Shown here piece after piece: positions 17,665-25,501 of a stretch of DNA of 50,420 nucleotides (its first letter is position 1; the number at the start of each line of letters is the position of its first letter). The DNA comes from Deinococcales bacterium (GTDB taxonomy: Bacteria; Deinococcota; Deinococci; Deinococcales; JAAFIG01): the NCBI GenBank assembly GCA_025359505.1, contig JANYHH010000009.1:1-50420 (forward strand). Direction: 5' to 3'. The translations under genes were made by a program, and so were the position numbers. The notes beneath the pieces were generated by a model, which saw only the letters and a program-made list of their open reading frames with translations, ran no database searches and was not told the DNA's origin.

Positions 17665-17704
17665 TACGCAATTTTATAGCACGAATCTGCGTAGATTTTG
17701 CGTA
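17665..17704 (-). promoter_or_regulatory. Promoter and likely operator of the RHH/membrane-protein unit
   Basis: On the minus strand TATAAA (RC of 17672-17677) sits between TTGCGTA-type repeats: TACGCAA at 17665-17671, AATCT-GCGT-AGATT (a perfect 5-bp inverted repeat, 17684-17697) and TTGCGTA at 17698-17704. Repeated short sites flanking a -10 box upstream of an RHH gene are typical autoregulatory operators. Confidence 0.5.
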
Positions 17705-17772
17705 TCGCTCGAGACGGTAGGAATGGCAAAGGTGCGATTCTCGAGGGTTTCATAAATCGGCGGCCGCTTGTG

Positions 17773-17800
17773 GCAGGGCGAACACAAGGTTCTCCCCTAC
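17773..17800 (+). repeat. REP-like palindrome
   Basis: GCAGGGCGAAC and its approximate complement GGTTCTCCCCTAC form an imperfect hairpin. It has the same GTAGGGG...GCAGGG ends as the elements at 16065 and 17840. Confidence 0.5.
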
Positions 17801-17839
17801 AAAAAACCGTGTCTGACTCGAGCGTTCACCCTGATCCCC

Positions 17840-17866
17840 GTAGGGGCGAGCAGCCGCTCGCCCGTG
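17840..17866 (+). repeat. REP-like palindrome downstream of mqnB
   Basis: GTAGGGGCGAGC-AGCC-GCTCGCCC contains a perfect 8-bp stem. It lies 43 bp past the mqnB stop on that gene's downstream side and may help terminate or stabilise the mRNA. Confidence 0.5.
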
Positions 17867-17908
17867 CAACGCTGAAACAGCATCTCGAGCAACATCCCAC
17901 CTTGAGCC

Positions 17909-18562
17909 TCAGACCAATGCCTCCCAGCCCGTCTCGAGCGCCGTATGCAGCGCGGTCAATGCCGCTCCAATCCGCCACGAAGCGCGGTCGCGCTGTGGCA
18001 GCACCATGTTGGAAATGCCGCGTATCTCGAAGGTTGGAATGCCGTGCAATGCAGCAGCGTGCGCGACGCCCGCGCCTTCCATCGCTTCGCACAGCGCGTT
18101 GGGGTACGCGATTCGCAAGCGCTCGAGCGAGCGGGGGCTGCCCGTGACGGTCTCCAAAGTGAGAATCGCCCCGAGGTGAGCGCTGGCTCTCTGTGCGAAC
18201 ATCCCCGCTTGTGATGCGGCGGGCAGGACGTTATACACGCGCTCTGGCGTCTCGAGCAGCGGGAAGCCCAGCTCCTCCAGTCCAAGTAACCGCTCGCCGT
18301 CTTCTGCGCCCAGCCCCGCGTAGATCAGTTCACTCGAGACGACGACCTCGCCAACATCAGCCGCGCCCCACGGATACGCGCCGCCGATTCCAGCGCTGAG
18401 GATCAAAGTTGGCGGCATCTCGAGAATCGCACGTTGCGTGGCAAGCGCCGCGCCCACCGCACCAATGCCGCTGACCACCACTCGAGCATTGGGAAGCCGT
18501 GGCAGGCGCTCCGCCTCGAGCGCGGTGGCGACGACGATCAGGATGTCTGGCACTACGTACAT
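17909..18562 (-). CDS. mqnB: Futalosine hydrolase
   Basis: MqnB splits futalosine into dehypoxanthine futalosine and hypoxanthine in the alternative (futalosine) menaquinone pathway. The protein of about 217 residues is a nucleoside-phosphorylase-fold enzyme with VVATALEAERLPRLP, GIGAVGAALATQ, LSAGIGGAYP, DVGEVVVSSELIYAGLG and the nucleobase-binding EAMEGAGVAHAAALHGIPTFEIRGISN, all close to the MqnB pattern. The start is uncertain: ATG at 18562 is used, while ATG 18583 and GTG 18553 are alternatives, and all lie in or beside a perfect palindrome (18557-18579). A YdcF-like gene lies upstream on the same strand. No other menaquinone gene is in the window. Confidence 0.85.
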   Translation of the reverse strand: MYVVPDILIVVATALEAERLPRLPNARVVVSGIGAVGAALATQRAILEMPPTLILSAGIGGAYPWGAADVGEVVVSSELIYAGLGAEDGERLLGLEELGFPLLETPERVYNVLPAASQAGMFAQRASAHLGAILTLETVTGSPRSLERLRIAYPNALCEAMEGAGVAHAAALHGIPTFEIRGISNMVLPQRDRASWRIGAALTALHTALETGWEALV

Positions 18563-18579
18563 CCCGATTCTGGATGTAC
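18557..18579. promoter_or_regulatory. Perfect inverted repeat at the mqnB start
   Basis: GTACATCC-CGATTCT-GGATGTAC has perfect 8-bp arms 15 bp apart centre to centre. It covers the probable mqnB start codon region and could be an operator or an mRNA hairpin masking the start. Confidence 0.45.
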
Positions 18580-18583
18580 GCAT

Positions 18584-18665
18584 GTCAAAATCTTGGACTG
18601 CACATGGTTTCTCGCTCTCCTGTACATACTGGCTTCATCCTCAATTTGGAAGTCCAAGTTTTGAC
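18584..18665. repeat. 82-bp segment with near-perfect 15-bp terminal inverted repeats
   Basis: GTCAAAATCTTGGACT (18584-18599) and AGTCCAAGTTTTGAC (18651-18665) are reverse complements except for one extra T. The segment fills the gap between ydcF-like and mqnB genes. It may be a small MITE-like element, an RNA hairpin or a regulatory site. Confidence 0.45.
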
Positions 18666-18678
18666 TCCAATAGATCCT

Positions 18679-19278
18679 TCACAGATTACCGCGCAGCCAG
18701 TTGTCGATGATCGCCAGCGGCTCGCGCAGCCCGTAACGACTGAGCATCTGCCCTCTTGTCCAGCACGGGCTGGCGAGTGCGGGCGAAACCGTGAACTCGA
18801 GGTTTAACTTGCGGGCGATCAGGCCGGCTCGGGGCAGGTGATACGGGTCGGAGACGATCACCGCGCTTCGTAAACCTCGCTGCTTCATCAACTGGCGGCT
18901 GAACTCGAGGTTCTCAAACGTGCTGGTCGCTTTGGTCTCGAGCAACAATGTAGTCGGGTCAGCGCCCGCTTGCAGTGCGATCTTTTGCATCACGGCTGCT
19001 TCGCTCGCGCCGTCTTCGATGTCCACGCCACCACTGAGGATCAGGGTTTTGACCGTGCCCGCTTCGAGCAATTTCACGCCCTGCTGGACTCGAGCCACGA
19101 GGCAGGGATTCCACGCGCCGTTGTGATACACGGCTGCGCCCAGCACGATGGCCACATCGCTCGCCGTCGCGGTCTCGAGCGTGGCTTGGCGACCGACCCA
19201 CGCGAGCAATGCGAGGTAAATCACCAGCGCCAGCAGCGCCGTACCGATCAGAACACGGGGAATCCAGACTCGAGCCAC
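18679..19278 (-). CDS. YdcF/SanA-like DUF218 membrane protein
   Basis: The 199-residue protein has one N-terminal transmembrane helix (about 5-25) followed by a DUF218 domain: AIVLGAAVYHNGAWNPCLVARVQQGVKLL, LSGG and SDPYHLPRAGLIARKL, which line the conserved pocket of the family. DUF218 proteins are implicated in envelope integrity (SanA/ElyC in E. coli). The GTG at 19278 is used because an upstream start would run into the divergent murE gene and overlap its promoter. It shares a palindromic -10 region with murE. Confidence 0.85.
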   Translation of the reverse strand: MARVWIPRVLIGTALLALVIYLALLAWVGRQATLETATASDVAIVLGAAVYHNGAWNPCLVARVQQGVKLLEAGTVKTLILSGGVDIEDGASEAAVMQKIALQAGADPTTLLLETKATSTFENLEFSRQLMKQRGLRSAVIVSDPYHLPRAGLIARKLNLEFTVSPALASPCWTRGQMLSRYGLREPLAIIDNWLRGNL

Positions 19279-19287
19279 AGTGATTTG

Positions 19288-19297
19288 AGGTATACCT
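19288..19297. promoter_or_regulatory. Palindromic AGGTATACCT between ydcF-like and murE genes
   Basis: The perfect 10-bp palindrome AGGTATACCT lies 7 nt before the murE ATG and 9 nt before the ydcF-like GTG. It reads as TATACC on either strand, so it may serve as the -10 element of two divergent leaderless or near-leaderless promoters. Confidence 0.45.
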
Positions 19298-19304
19298 GTT
19301 CCAG

Positions 19305-20762
19305 ATGAGGCTTGTTGAATTACTGGCAAACACTGGACTCGAGGCGAGCGGCGGGGGCGGTAATCCCGAGGTCACGGGCGTGGCGCTCGACTCGAGGTTG
19401 GTGGAAGCTGGCTCTATTTTCTGCGCCGCGCCGGGGATCGCGCTGGCGGGGCGAGCGCCGCTCGACGGTCACGATTTCATCGCGGCGGCTATCGGGCGCG
19501 GCGCGGTCGCCATTGTCGGCTCGAGCGATCTGGATTTGAGCGTGCCGTACATCCGCACCGACAATCCCCGTGCGGCTTGTGCGCGACTCTCAGCCGAGGT
19601 CTGGGGGCGTCCGCAAAACCGCTTGAGCATCATCGGCGTGACGGGCAGCAAAGGCAAAAGCACGACGGTCGCGCTGATTCATCACCTGCTCGAGTCAGCG
19701 GGTATTCGCGCAGCGCGGATGAGCACGATTGGCGTGCGCTTCGCGGGTCACGACGAGTTGCTGCCCGGTCATTTCACCACGCCCGAATCGCCGCAGGTTT
19801 TTGAACTGCTGCACCGCTTCGCGCAAAGCGATTGCACCCACGCGGTGCTCGAGGTGTCGTCGCACGCTCTAGAGTTGGAGCGCGTGACGGGCATTGGGTT
19901 TGATGTCGGCGTGTGGGTGAACTTCTACCCGGACGACCACATCGATTTTCACGGGTCGGAGAGCGCGTATTTCGCAGCGAAACGCAAGTTGCTCGAGCGC
20001 AGCGATTTCAGCGTGCTGAACGCGGCGGAATCGTATTACCCGCAATACAATCTGCCGCACTGGGGCTACGGTGGCTCGAGTGATTGGCGCACCACCAGCG
20101 TCACCGAATCCTCGAGCGGCTTGCACCTCGAGATCGCCTCGCCGCTTGGAAACTTCACGGCGTTTGTGCCGATGATCGGCGCGTTCAACGCGCTCAACGT
20201 GCTCGCGGCGCTGGCAACGGCGGCTCACGTCGGTCTGAGTGTCAGTGAGCTGCAAGCGGGACTGGCGAGTTTCGCGGGCGTGCCGGGACGAATGCAGATC
20301 GTGCAACACAGCCCGTTTCGGGTCGTCAACGATTTCGCGCACACCGGCGTGTCGGTGACAGCCGCCCTCGAGACGCTGCGATCCAGCACGGGCGGGCGGC
20401 TGATCGTGGTCGTCGGCGCGGCGGGGCAGCGCGACCCAGCGCGGCGGGGCGGCATTGCAAACGCGGCCGCTCGAGGGGCTGATCTGACGATTTTCACCGA
20501 GGAAGACAGTCGCACCGAACCCTTGAGCGCGATCTTAGATCAGATGCGAGCAGCGTATCTGGCCGCAGGCGGAGACGCGGCGCAGCTCGAGGTCATCCCA
20601 GACCGCCGCGATGCGATTGTCCACGCTGTGAGCATCGCTCGAGCGGGCGATACGGTCTTGCTGGCGGGCAAAGGACACGAGCGCACGTTGGAGCGCGGGG
20701 AGGAGACGATGGCGTGGGATGAAACGGCCGAGGCTCGAGCGGCGATTGCCAAACTTCAGTAG
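19305..20762 (+). CDS. murE: UDP-N-acetylmuramyl-peptide ligase (MurE family)
   Basis: MurE adds the third, diamino, residue to UDP-MurNAc-L-Ala-D-Glu in peptidoglycan synthesis. The 485-residue product has the Mur ligase fold: ATP-binding GVTGSKGKST (111-120), TTPESP, LEVSSHALELERV, VWVNFYPDDHIDFHGS and GAAGQRDPARRGGIA. At the amino-acid selectivity site, where Dap enzymes have DNPR, it reads EEDSRTEP, so it is probably not a standard Dap-adding enzyme. In Deinococcus and Thermus the residue is L-ornithine, which would fit, but this is inference. The start lies 7 nt after a palindrome. It overlaps the convergent next gene by 7 bp at the 3' end. Confidence 0.9.
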   Translation: MRLVELLANTGLEASGGGGNPEVTGVALDSRLVEAGSIFCAAPGIALAGRAPLDGHDFIAAAIGRGAVAIVGSSDLDLSVPYIRTDNPRAACARLSAEVWGRPQNRLSIIGVTGSKGKSTTVALIHHLLESAGIRAARMSTIGVRFAGHDELLPGHFTTPESPQVFELLHRFAQSDCTHAVLEVSSHALELERVTGIGFDVGVWVNFYPDDHIDFHGSESAYFAAKRKLLERSDFSVLNAAESYYPQYNLPHWGYGGSSDWRTTSVTESSSGLHLEIASPLGNFTAFVPMIGAFNALNVLAALATAAHVGLSVSELQAGLASFAGVPGRMQIVQHSPFRVVNDFAHTGVSVTAALETLRSSTGGRLIVVVGAAGQRDPARRGGIANAAARGADLTIFTEEDSRTEPLSAILDQMRAAYLAAGGDAAQLEVIPDRRDAIVHAVSIARAGDTVLLAGKGHERTLERGEETMAWDETAEARAAIAKLQ

Positions 20763-21508
20763 CGGTTCTTAGGCGCGAACAAGCCCCAGATCGTCGTCAC
20801 CAATGCCAGCACCACACCAGCAATCGCCGTGAACAGCAGCGGATTGGTTTCCAACACGGTTTCGTTCAGCGGCGCGATTTCCCGGCTAGCGTACAGACCG
20901 ACTTGCGAGGTCGGCATCAACACCTCCAGCGCAGTCGGTGGATTCTCGAGCGAGGTCACGAGTTTTAAGGGGCTGGGACTCGCCTGCGGTTTGGCCACGC
21001 CGTCAGCGGTCAACGGATCGTACAAACTGACCAGCGCCCAGTACGTGTAAGCCCCAGCGGGCAAGCCCGTGTCAATCACGATGCTCGCGCCCTGCACAGC
21101 AATTTTCACACCGCTCGAGTCAGGCAGATCGCTCGCGCTGCGTTTGTCGCGCTCAACACTGGCTGTCCACGGGGTGACGCGCACATGGTATTTGAAGCCG
21201 CGATTCGGCGCGGTCTTGAACCCCGTATCCGCCAATGTTTCCGCCCCACCGCGACCCTTGCCCAAGAAAACATCGATCACCGGCAAGCTAAAACCGTTCG
21301 GGGCCGAGTCAGGGTTCTGCACCCGACCAAAGGTCAGACGCAACTCGAGCTTGCCGCCATTGTCCAGCGCCGTGAAGGTGCGTAAATCCATCTGCGCGGC
21401 GTCCGCTCGAGCGGCGGGCAGCGTGTACGCGCCGTCCCCGAAGGGATCGCCTTGCGGGTCGGACACGCTAAAAAGTATCGTTGCCGCTGCGGCCGCCATT
21501 GACACCAT
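20756..21508 (-). CDS. Membrane-anchored protein with glucodextranase C-terminal-like domain
   Basis: The product of about 250 residues begins with a signal-like MVSMAAAAATILFSV, followed by SDPQGDPFGDGAYTLP, the recognisable start of the glucodextranase C-terminal binding-module family (carbohydrate-binding, SLH-associated in relatives). The middle (LELRLTFG, LPVIDVFLGKGRGG, FKYHVRVTPW) fits the same beta-sandwich. A single C-terminal transmembrane helix (about 224-243, LLFTAIAGVVLALVTTIWGLF) then anchors it. The likely role is polysaccharide binding at the cell surface. The ATG at 21508 follows TATACT by 8 nt. Confidence 0.8.
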   Translation of the reverse strand: MVSMAAAAATILFSVSDPQGDPFGDGAYTLPAARADAAQMDLRTFTALDNGGKLELRLTFGRVQNPDSAPNGFSLPVIDVFLGKGRGGAETLADTGFKTAPNRGFKYHVRVTPWTASVERDKRSASDLPDSSGVKIAVQGASIVIDTGLPAGAYTYWALVSLYDPLTADGVAKPQASPSPLKLVTSLENPPTALEVLMPTSQVGLYASREIAPLNETVLETNPLLFTAIAGVVLALVTTIWGLFAPKNRY

Positions 21509-21516
21509 GAACGGCG

Positions 21517-21522
21517 AGTATA
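21517..21522 (-). promoter_or_regulatory. -10 box TATACT of the glucodextranase-C-like gene
   Basis: TATACT on the minus strand ends 8 nt before the ATG at 21508; no Shine-Dalgarno is present. Confidence 0.45.
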
Positions 21523-21660
21523 ACTTCACAGATGACTCGAGGATGAGCGGTCGCTCGAGTCGGGGATGTGACGAGAATCGGATAGCATCTTTACGTCGTA
21601 TCCAACTCGAGACCAGTTTTAGCCCCACCATTCAACAGTCAAGAAAAGCGGAGGTTCTGC

Positions 21661-22215
21661 ATGTCATCGATCATCAAGAAGCTGGTTGCTGCTGCTTTGG
21701 CAGCGCTCGGCGTCTCGTGCGCGTGGATTGGCTCGAGGACTGAGGATATTCCACGGCAAGATTGGCAGGTTCCATTAACCGTTCAACTCAAGCTCTCAAA
21801 AACCGCTGGACTGAGCGCTGGGGAAAGCGTCAACGCTGTCGTCACCCTGAAAAATCGCACAGACCAACCACTCGATCTACTCGTTATCGACGGCGTGTTC
21901 TACGTCACCGCCAGAGACCCGTTTGAACTCTACACTTTAGCTGAAATCGATAGCAACGACCTTGCAGTCAAGCAGTCTGCGAACACGCTGCTGCTTTACC
22001 CATCCCCGAACCTCGAGTATCGGCAGGGGCAAGTGGAAATTGGATTCAAAGCCAATGGAAGCTTCAGTAGTGGTGATCTGCCCGTGACGTTCAGTCGCGC
22101 TGGCACATACTTCGTCAGAGGACTGGTTCGCGCCAAGGTTCAGAATGCTGAAGAAAATAGTGAAGCCGAAGTAATGCTGTACAGCCGCTATGTTGTGGTC
22201 AACGTTAAGAAATGA
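21661..22215 (+). CDS. Lipoprotein with one Ig-like beta-sandwich domain
   Basis: The 184-residue protein has a lipoprotein signal (KKLVAAALAALGVSC, Cys20). The mature part looks like a single beta-sandwich: LTVQLKLSKTAGLSAGESVNAVVTLKNRTDQPLDLLV resembles intracellular-proteinase-inhibitor (BsuPI-like) and similar Ig folds. AGTYFVRGLVRAKV closes it. No enzymatic motif is visible. GGAGG lies 6 nt before the ATG. It converges on yvcK with 33 bp between stops. It is lower in CTCGAG and GC than its neighbours. Confidence 0.75.
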   Translation: MSSIIKKLVAAALAALGVSCAWIGSRTEDIPRQDWQVPLTVQLKLSKTAGLSAGESVNAVVTLKNRTDQPLDLLVIDGVFYVTARDPFELYTLAEIDSNDLAVKQSANTLLLYPSPNLEYRQGQVEIGFKANGSFSSGDLPVTFSRAGTYFVRGLVRAKVQNAEENSEAEVMLYSRYVVVNVKK

Positions 22216-22248
22216 CCGTTTACTCGAGCGCAGCTCGTGGTGAATTCG

Positions 22249-23661
22249 CTACTTGATGACGCGGCGCTGACCGTAATACAAACTCAGTGGGCGACGCAAG
22301 CGCCGGGCGACCATCAAGCGCATCAACGCGGCTGATAAGCGGCGCGGGTCGTGCTGCGCGTCGCCCGCCTGCGTCAGCGGCAGCTCGAGCGGCTGCACGC
22401 CAGCGCTGCGTAACGCGTCCAAGTCGCGGGTGACGAGGGTCGCGCCGACCGCCTCGTAGCGCTGGATGACCTCGAGCGCGATCGGGGCGTTGTTGAGCAG
22501 CACGACATCTGGCACGCGTCCCAGATGCGTGATGATCGCGGTGACGTGGGCGCTAGCGCTCAGCCCGTCGCTCTCGCCGGGTTCGGTCATGACGTTGCAG
22601 ATGTAGACGACGGTGGCTTTAGAGCCGCGAATGGCGGCTGCGAGGTCATTCACCAACAGCGGCGGCGTGACGCTGGTGTACAGGCTGCCGGGCCCGATCA
22701 CGATCAGTTCCGCTTGTCCAATCGCGGCAATCGCTTCAGGCGCTGCGGTGAGTGCCAGCGGCTCGGTGTGCATCTGCCGCACGCGTCGCCCTTTGGTTTC
22801 ACGGTGCAAATTGCTCTCGCCACGAATCCGCGTGCCGTCCTCGAGTTCCGCGATCAACACGGCTGGCTCTAAACTCGCAGGCAGTACGCGGCCGCGCACG
22901 TTGAGGATTTCATTGACCGAAAGGGTCGCGTCCCTGAAACTGCCGCGCTCTTCGGACAAGGTGGCGATGAACAAGTTGCCGAAGGTGTGACCTTCCAAGC
23001 CCTCGCCCCTCGAGAAGCGGTGCAGCAGTAACTTCGCCAGCACGGGGCTGTCGCTGAGCGCGGCGTAGCAATCGGTCAAGTCGCCCGGCGCGGGCATGCC
23101 GAGGCTGGTTCTGAGCCGCCCGCTCGAGCCGCCATCGTCGGTCACGGCGACAATCGCGGTGATGTTTGAAGAAAATTTCTTCAAACCAGATAATAGGTTG
23201 CTCAGCCCCGTGCCGCCACCAATCGCCACGATGCGCGGCCCGCGCCCCAAAGCCCGCAGATTGTAAATTTTCTCTAAGGTCTCCGACGGTGAGGAGTCCA
23301 AGGCACTGAGTAAACTTCGGTTCAAGCCGATCACGCCAACGCCGATCAGCACGAAGCCACTCCCTGCGATCAGTGCCGCCCAGCCCCAGCGCCCGAGGCC
23401 GGTCATTTCGGAGAGTTCGATCAATCTAGCGGTGGTGTTGATGAAGACGTTGCGCTGTGGGCCCACGCGGGCCCACGCGACGAAGCCGAGCAGCAGAATC
23501 GTCAAGCCAACGGCGATCAGCAACACGAAGCGTTTGACGTGCATCCCCGGAACCAACCAACGCCACAAGGACGCCACGAAGCGCCGTCTCGAGCCGCTGG
23601 TCATTGCGGCAACCCAGCGCGTGCCACTCGAAGTATTTTCGCTCGAGCCACGGATTTGCAA
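22249..23661 (-). CDS. yvcK: YvcK/CofD-like gluconeogenesis factor with N-terminal membrane helices
   Basis: YvcK proteins bind UDP-sugars and are needed for growth on gluconeogenic carbon and for normal cell-wall synthesis. The 470-residue frame has two N-terminal transmembrane helices (about 44-64 and 95-117), then the CofD-like core: VAIGGGTGLSNLLSGLKKF, AVTDDGGSSGRLR, LSDSPVLAKLLLHRF, GHTFGNLFIATL, GPGSLYTSVTPPLL, ICNVMTEPGE. The start is uncertain: the TTG at 23661, 4 bp after the rapZ stop, gives the full length, while ATG 23604 or 23547 would shorten the tail but keep both helices. It is the second gene of a rapZ-yvcK operon. Confidence 0.88.
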   Translation of the reverse strand: MQIRGSSENTSSGTRWVAAMTSGSRRRFVASLWRWLVPGMHVKRFVLLIAVGLTILLLGFVAWARVGPQRNVFINTTARLIELSEMTGLGRWGWAALIAGSGFVLIGVGVIGLNRSLLSALDSSPSETLEKIYNLRALGRGPRIVAIGGGTGLSNLLSGLKKFSSNITAIVAVTDDGGSSGRLRTSLGMPAPGDLTDCYAALSDSPVLAKLLLHRFSRGEGLEGHTFGNLFIATLSEERGSFRDATLSVNEILNVRGRVLPASLEPAVLIAELEDGTRIRGESNLHRETKGRRVRQMHTEPLALTAAPEAIAAIGQAELIVIGPGSLYTSVTPPLLVNDLAAAIRGSKATVVYICNVMTEPGESDGLSASAHVTAIITHLGRVPDVVLLNNAPIALEVIQRYEAVGATLVTRDLDALRSAGVQPLELPLTQAGDAQHDPRRLSAALMRLMVARRLRRPLSLYYGQRRVIK

Positions 23662-23665
23662 CGCA

Positions 23666-24508
23666 TCACGCGCCGCCCTCGCCCAATTCCAAATCGCGGT
23701 GCGCGATCGTGACGTGGTACATGCTGAGATCCCGCGCTAAACTTTCAGTGACCGCGATGCTGCGGTGAAAGCCGCCGGTGCAACCCACGGCGATCGCGTA
23801 ATTGCTGCGCCCGCTGCGCTGCGCGGCTTCTAGGTTAGAGGCCGCGAATTCGCGCATTTCACGATAGAAAGCTGTACCTTCGCTCGAGAACACGTGCGCG
23901 GCCACGTCCGGCTCCAAGCCAGAGCGGTCTTTCAAGTCAGCAAGGTAGAACGGGTTCGGCAAGCTGCGAGCGTCCAGCACGAGGTCAGCGTCCCTTGGAG
24001 CACCGTGCTTGAAACCGAAGCTGAACAATGTCACCGCGAAACCCGCGTCCGCGCCGAACAAGCCACGCAGCCGCTCGATCAGGGCCTTACTGCTCAAGCT
24101 CGAGGTGTCGATCAGTGTCTCGGACAATGCGCGAATCTCACCCAGCACGCGGCGCTCTTCAAACAGATCACCCAGCAGCGTCGGTTCGTGCAGCGGGTGC
24201 GAGCGCCGCGTCAAACCGTAACGCCGGATCAGCACGTCGTCATCCGCGTCCAGAAAAACCAGTTCGGGTTTGCTCATGATCGCGCACGCCGCTAGCGCCG
24301 ATTCTAGATCGCCCAAGAAGTGCCGCGTGCGGGCATCAGTGACGACCGCGACCTTGTGTAACCCTCGAGCCTCGCAGCCTTCTAAAAGCGGTAGCCACAG
24401 GCTAGGTGGCAAGTTATCGGCAGTGAAATAACCAAATTCCTCTAAAGCGTGCAAGGCAGTGGTTTTGCCCGCACCAGACAATCCCGAGACAACAACAAAA
24501 CGCTCCAT
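23666..24508 (-). CDS. rapZ: RapZ-family nucleotide-binding protein
   Basis: This 280-residue protein has the P-loop GLSGAGKTTA (9-18) and the C-terminal domain signature SFGFKHGAPRDADLVLDARSLPNPF and AVGCTGGFHRSIAV. In Enterobacteria RapZ tunes glucosamine-6-phosphate synthase through small RNAs; in most other bacteria it sits next to yvcK and its role in cell-wall precursor control is less clear. The ATG at 24508 lies 6 nt after TAGACT, giving a leaderless start. yvcK follows 4 bp downstream, a common Gram-positive and Deinococcota arrangement. Confidence 0.93.
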   Translation of the reverse strand: MERFVVVSGLSGAGKTTALHALEEFGYFTADNLPPSLWLPLLEGCEARGLHKVAVVTDARTRHFLGDLESALAACAIMSKPELVFLDADDDVLIRRYGLTRRSHPLHEPTLLGDLFEERRVLGEIRALSETLIDTSSLSSKALIERLRGLFGADAGFAVTLFSFGFKHGAPRDADLVLDARSLPNPFYLADLKDRSGLEPDVAAHVFSSEGTAFYREMREFAASNLEAAQRSGRSNYAIAVGCTGGFHRSIAVTESLARDLSMYHVTIAHRDLELGEGGA

Positions 24509-24514
24509 TGGCGC

Positions 24515-24520
24515 AGTCTA
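24515..24520 (-). promoter_or_regulatory. -10 box TAGACT of rapZ-yvcK
   Basis: TAGACT on the minus strand ends 6 nt before the rapZ ATG. The flanking string is the same as at the MoxR gene. Confidence 0.55.
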
Positions 24521-24706
24521 GCTCGGAAATAAGTGAGCGCGATTGGGCAACCAGATGAGTCTCGAGTTCAAGACACAGCCCACCCTACAGATGGGTTGAT
24601 TCGCCGACACTCTATTTCGCGCTTCACATTTTACTTCGCCCGCGAGGACAACAGCCCGAGGCTCGAGTTAACATGGCAGGCAGTCGAATATGCTCAAAGG
24701 AGTCCC

Positions 24707-25453
24707 ATGATCCGAGTGACCGTTTGGAACGAAGCCCGTCACGAAGCCAAAAACCCCGTTGTCGCCGCCCACTACCCGCTGGGAATTCACGGCGCGATTG
24801 CCGCCGCTTTTCCCAACGATCAGTTCACGGTACGCACCGCGACGCTTGACCAACCGGAGCACGGGCTAACTCACGATGTCCTCAAAGCGACCGATGTGCT
24901 GTACTGGTGGGGGCATTTGGCGCACGGTGAAGTCAGCGACGAAATCGTGGAGCGCGTCAAGGCTCGAGTCTGGGCGGGCATGGGCTTGGTCGTGCTGCAC
25001 AGTGGGCATTTCAGCAAAATCTTCAAGACCCTGATGGGCACGGGTTGCGATCTCAAATGGCGCGAGGCCAACGACCGTGAGCGGATCTGGACGGTCGCAC
25101 CGGGCCACCCAATAGCGGCTGGACTGCCCGAGTGCATCTTGCTCGAGAGTGAGGAGATGTACGGCGAGCACTTCGATATTCCGACGCCGGATGAGCTGGT
25201 GTTCGTGTCGTGGTTCTCTGGCGGCGAGGTGTTCAGGAGCGGTTGCACGTACCAGCGCGGCGAGGGCAGGATCTTCTATTTTCGTCCCGGTCACGAGACC
25301 TATCCGACGTATTACCATCCGCATATTCAGCGCGTGCTGGTCAACGCGGCGCACTGGGCTGCACCCACCAAAGGCGCGACGCCCGTTTACGGCAACGCCC
25401 AGCCGCTCGAGCCACTGCCTGTGCCGCTGCCTGCACAGAAAGCAGCGCTGTGA
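24707..25453 (+). CDS. ThuA-like (trehalose utilisation) protein
   Basis: The 248-residue product is a type-1 glutamine-amidotransferase-fold ThuA family protein: [72 protein letters not shown], and [31 protein letters not shown] at the end. ThuA homologues take part in catabolism of trehalose-type disaccharides, probably acting on 3-keto sugars. The ATG at 24707 is chosen because AAAGGAG lies 5 nt upstream; the open frame upstream is not family-like. No sugar transporter or dehydrogenase genes are adjacent. Confidence 0.88.
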   Translation: MIRVTVWNEARHEAKNPVVAAHYPLGIHGAIAAAFPNDQFTVRTATLDQPEHGLTHDVLKATDVLYWWGHLAHGEVSDEIVERVKARVWAGMGLVVLHSGHFSKIFKTLMGTGCDLKWREANDRERIWTVAPGHPIAAGLPECILLESEEMYGEHFDIPTPDELVFVSWFSGGEVFRSGCTYQRGEGRIFYFRPGHETYPTYYHPHIQRVLVNAAHWAAPTKGATPVYGNAQPLEPLPVPLPAQKAAL

Positions 25454-25501
25454 CCCATCAGCCTCGAGCTACCTCGTGCGGGAATTAAACTGAGTTCATT
25501 C

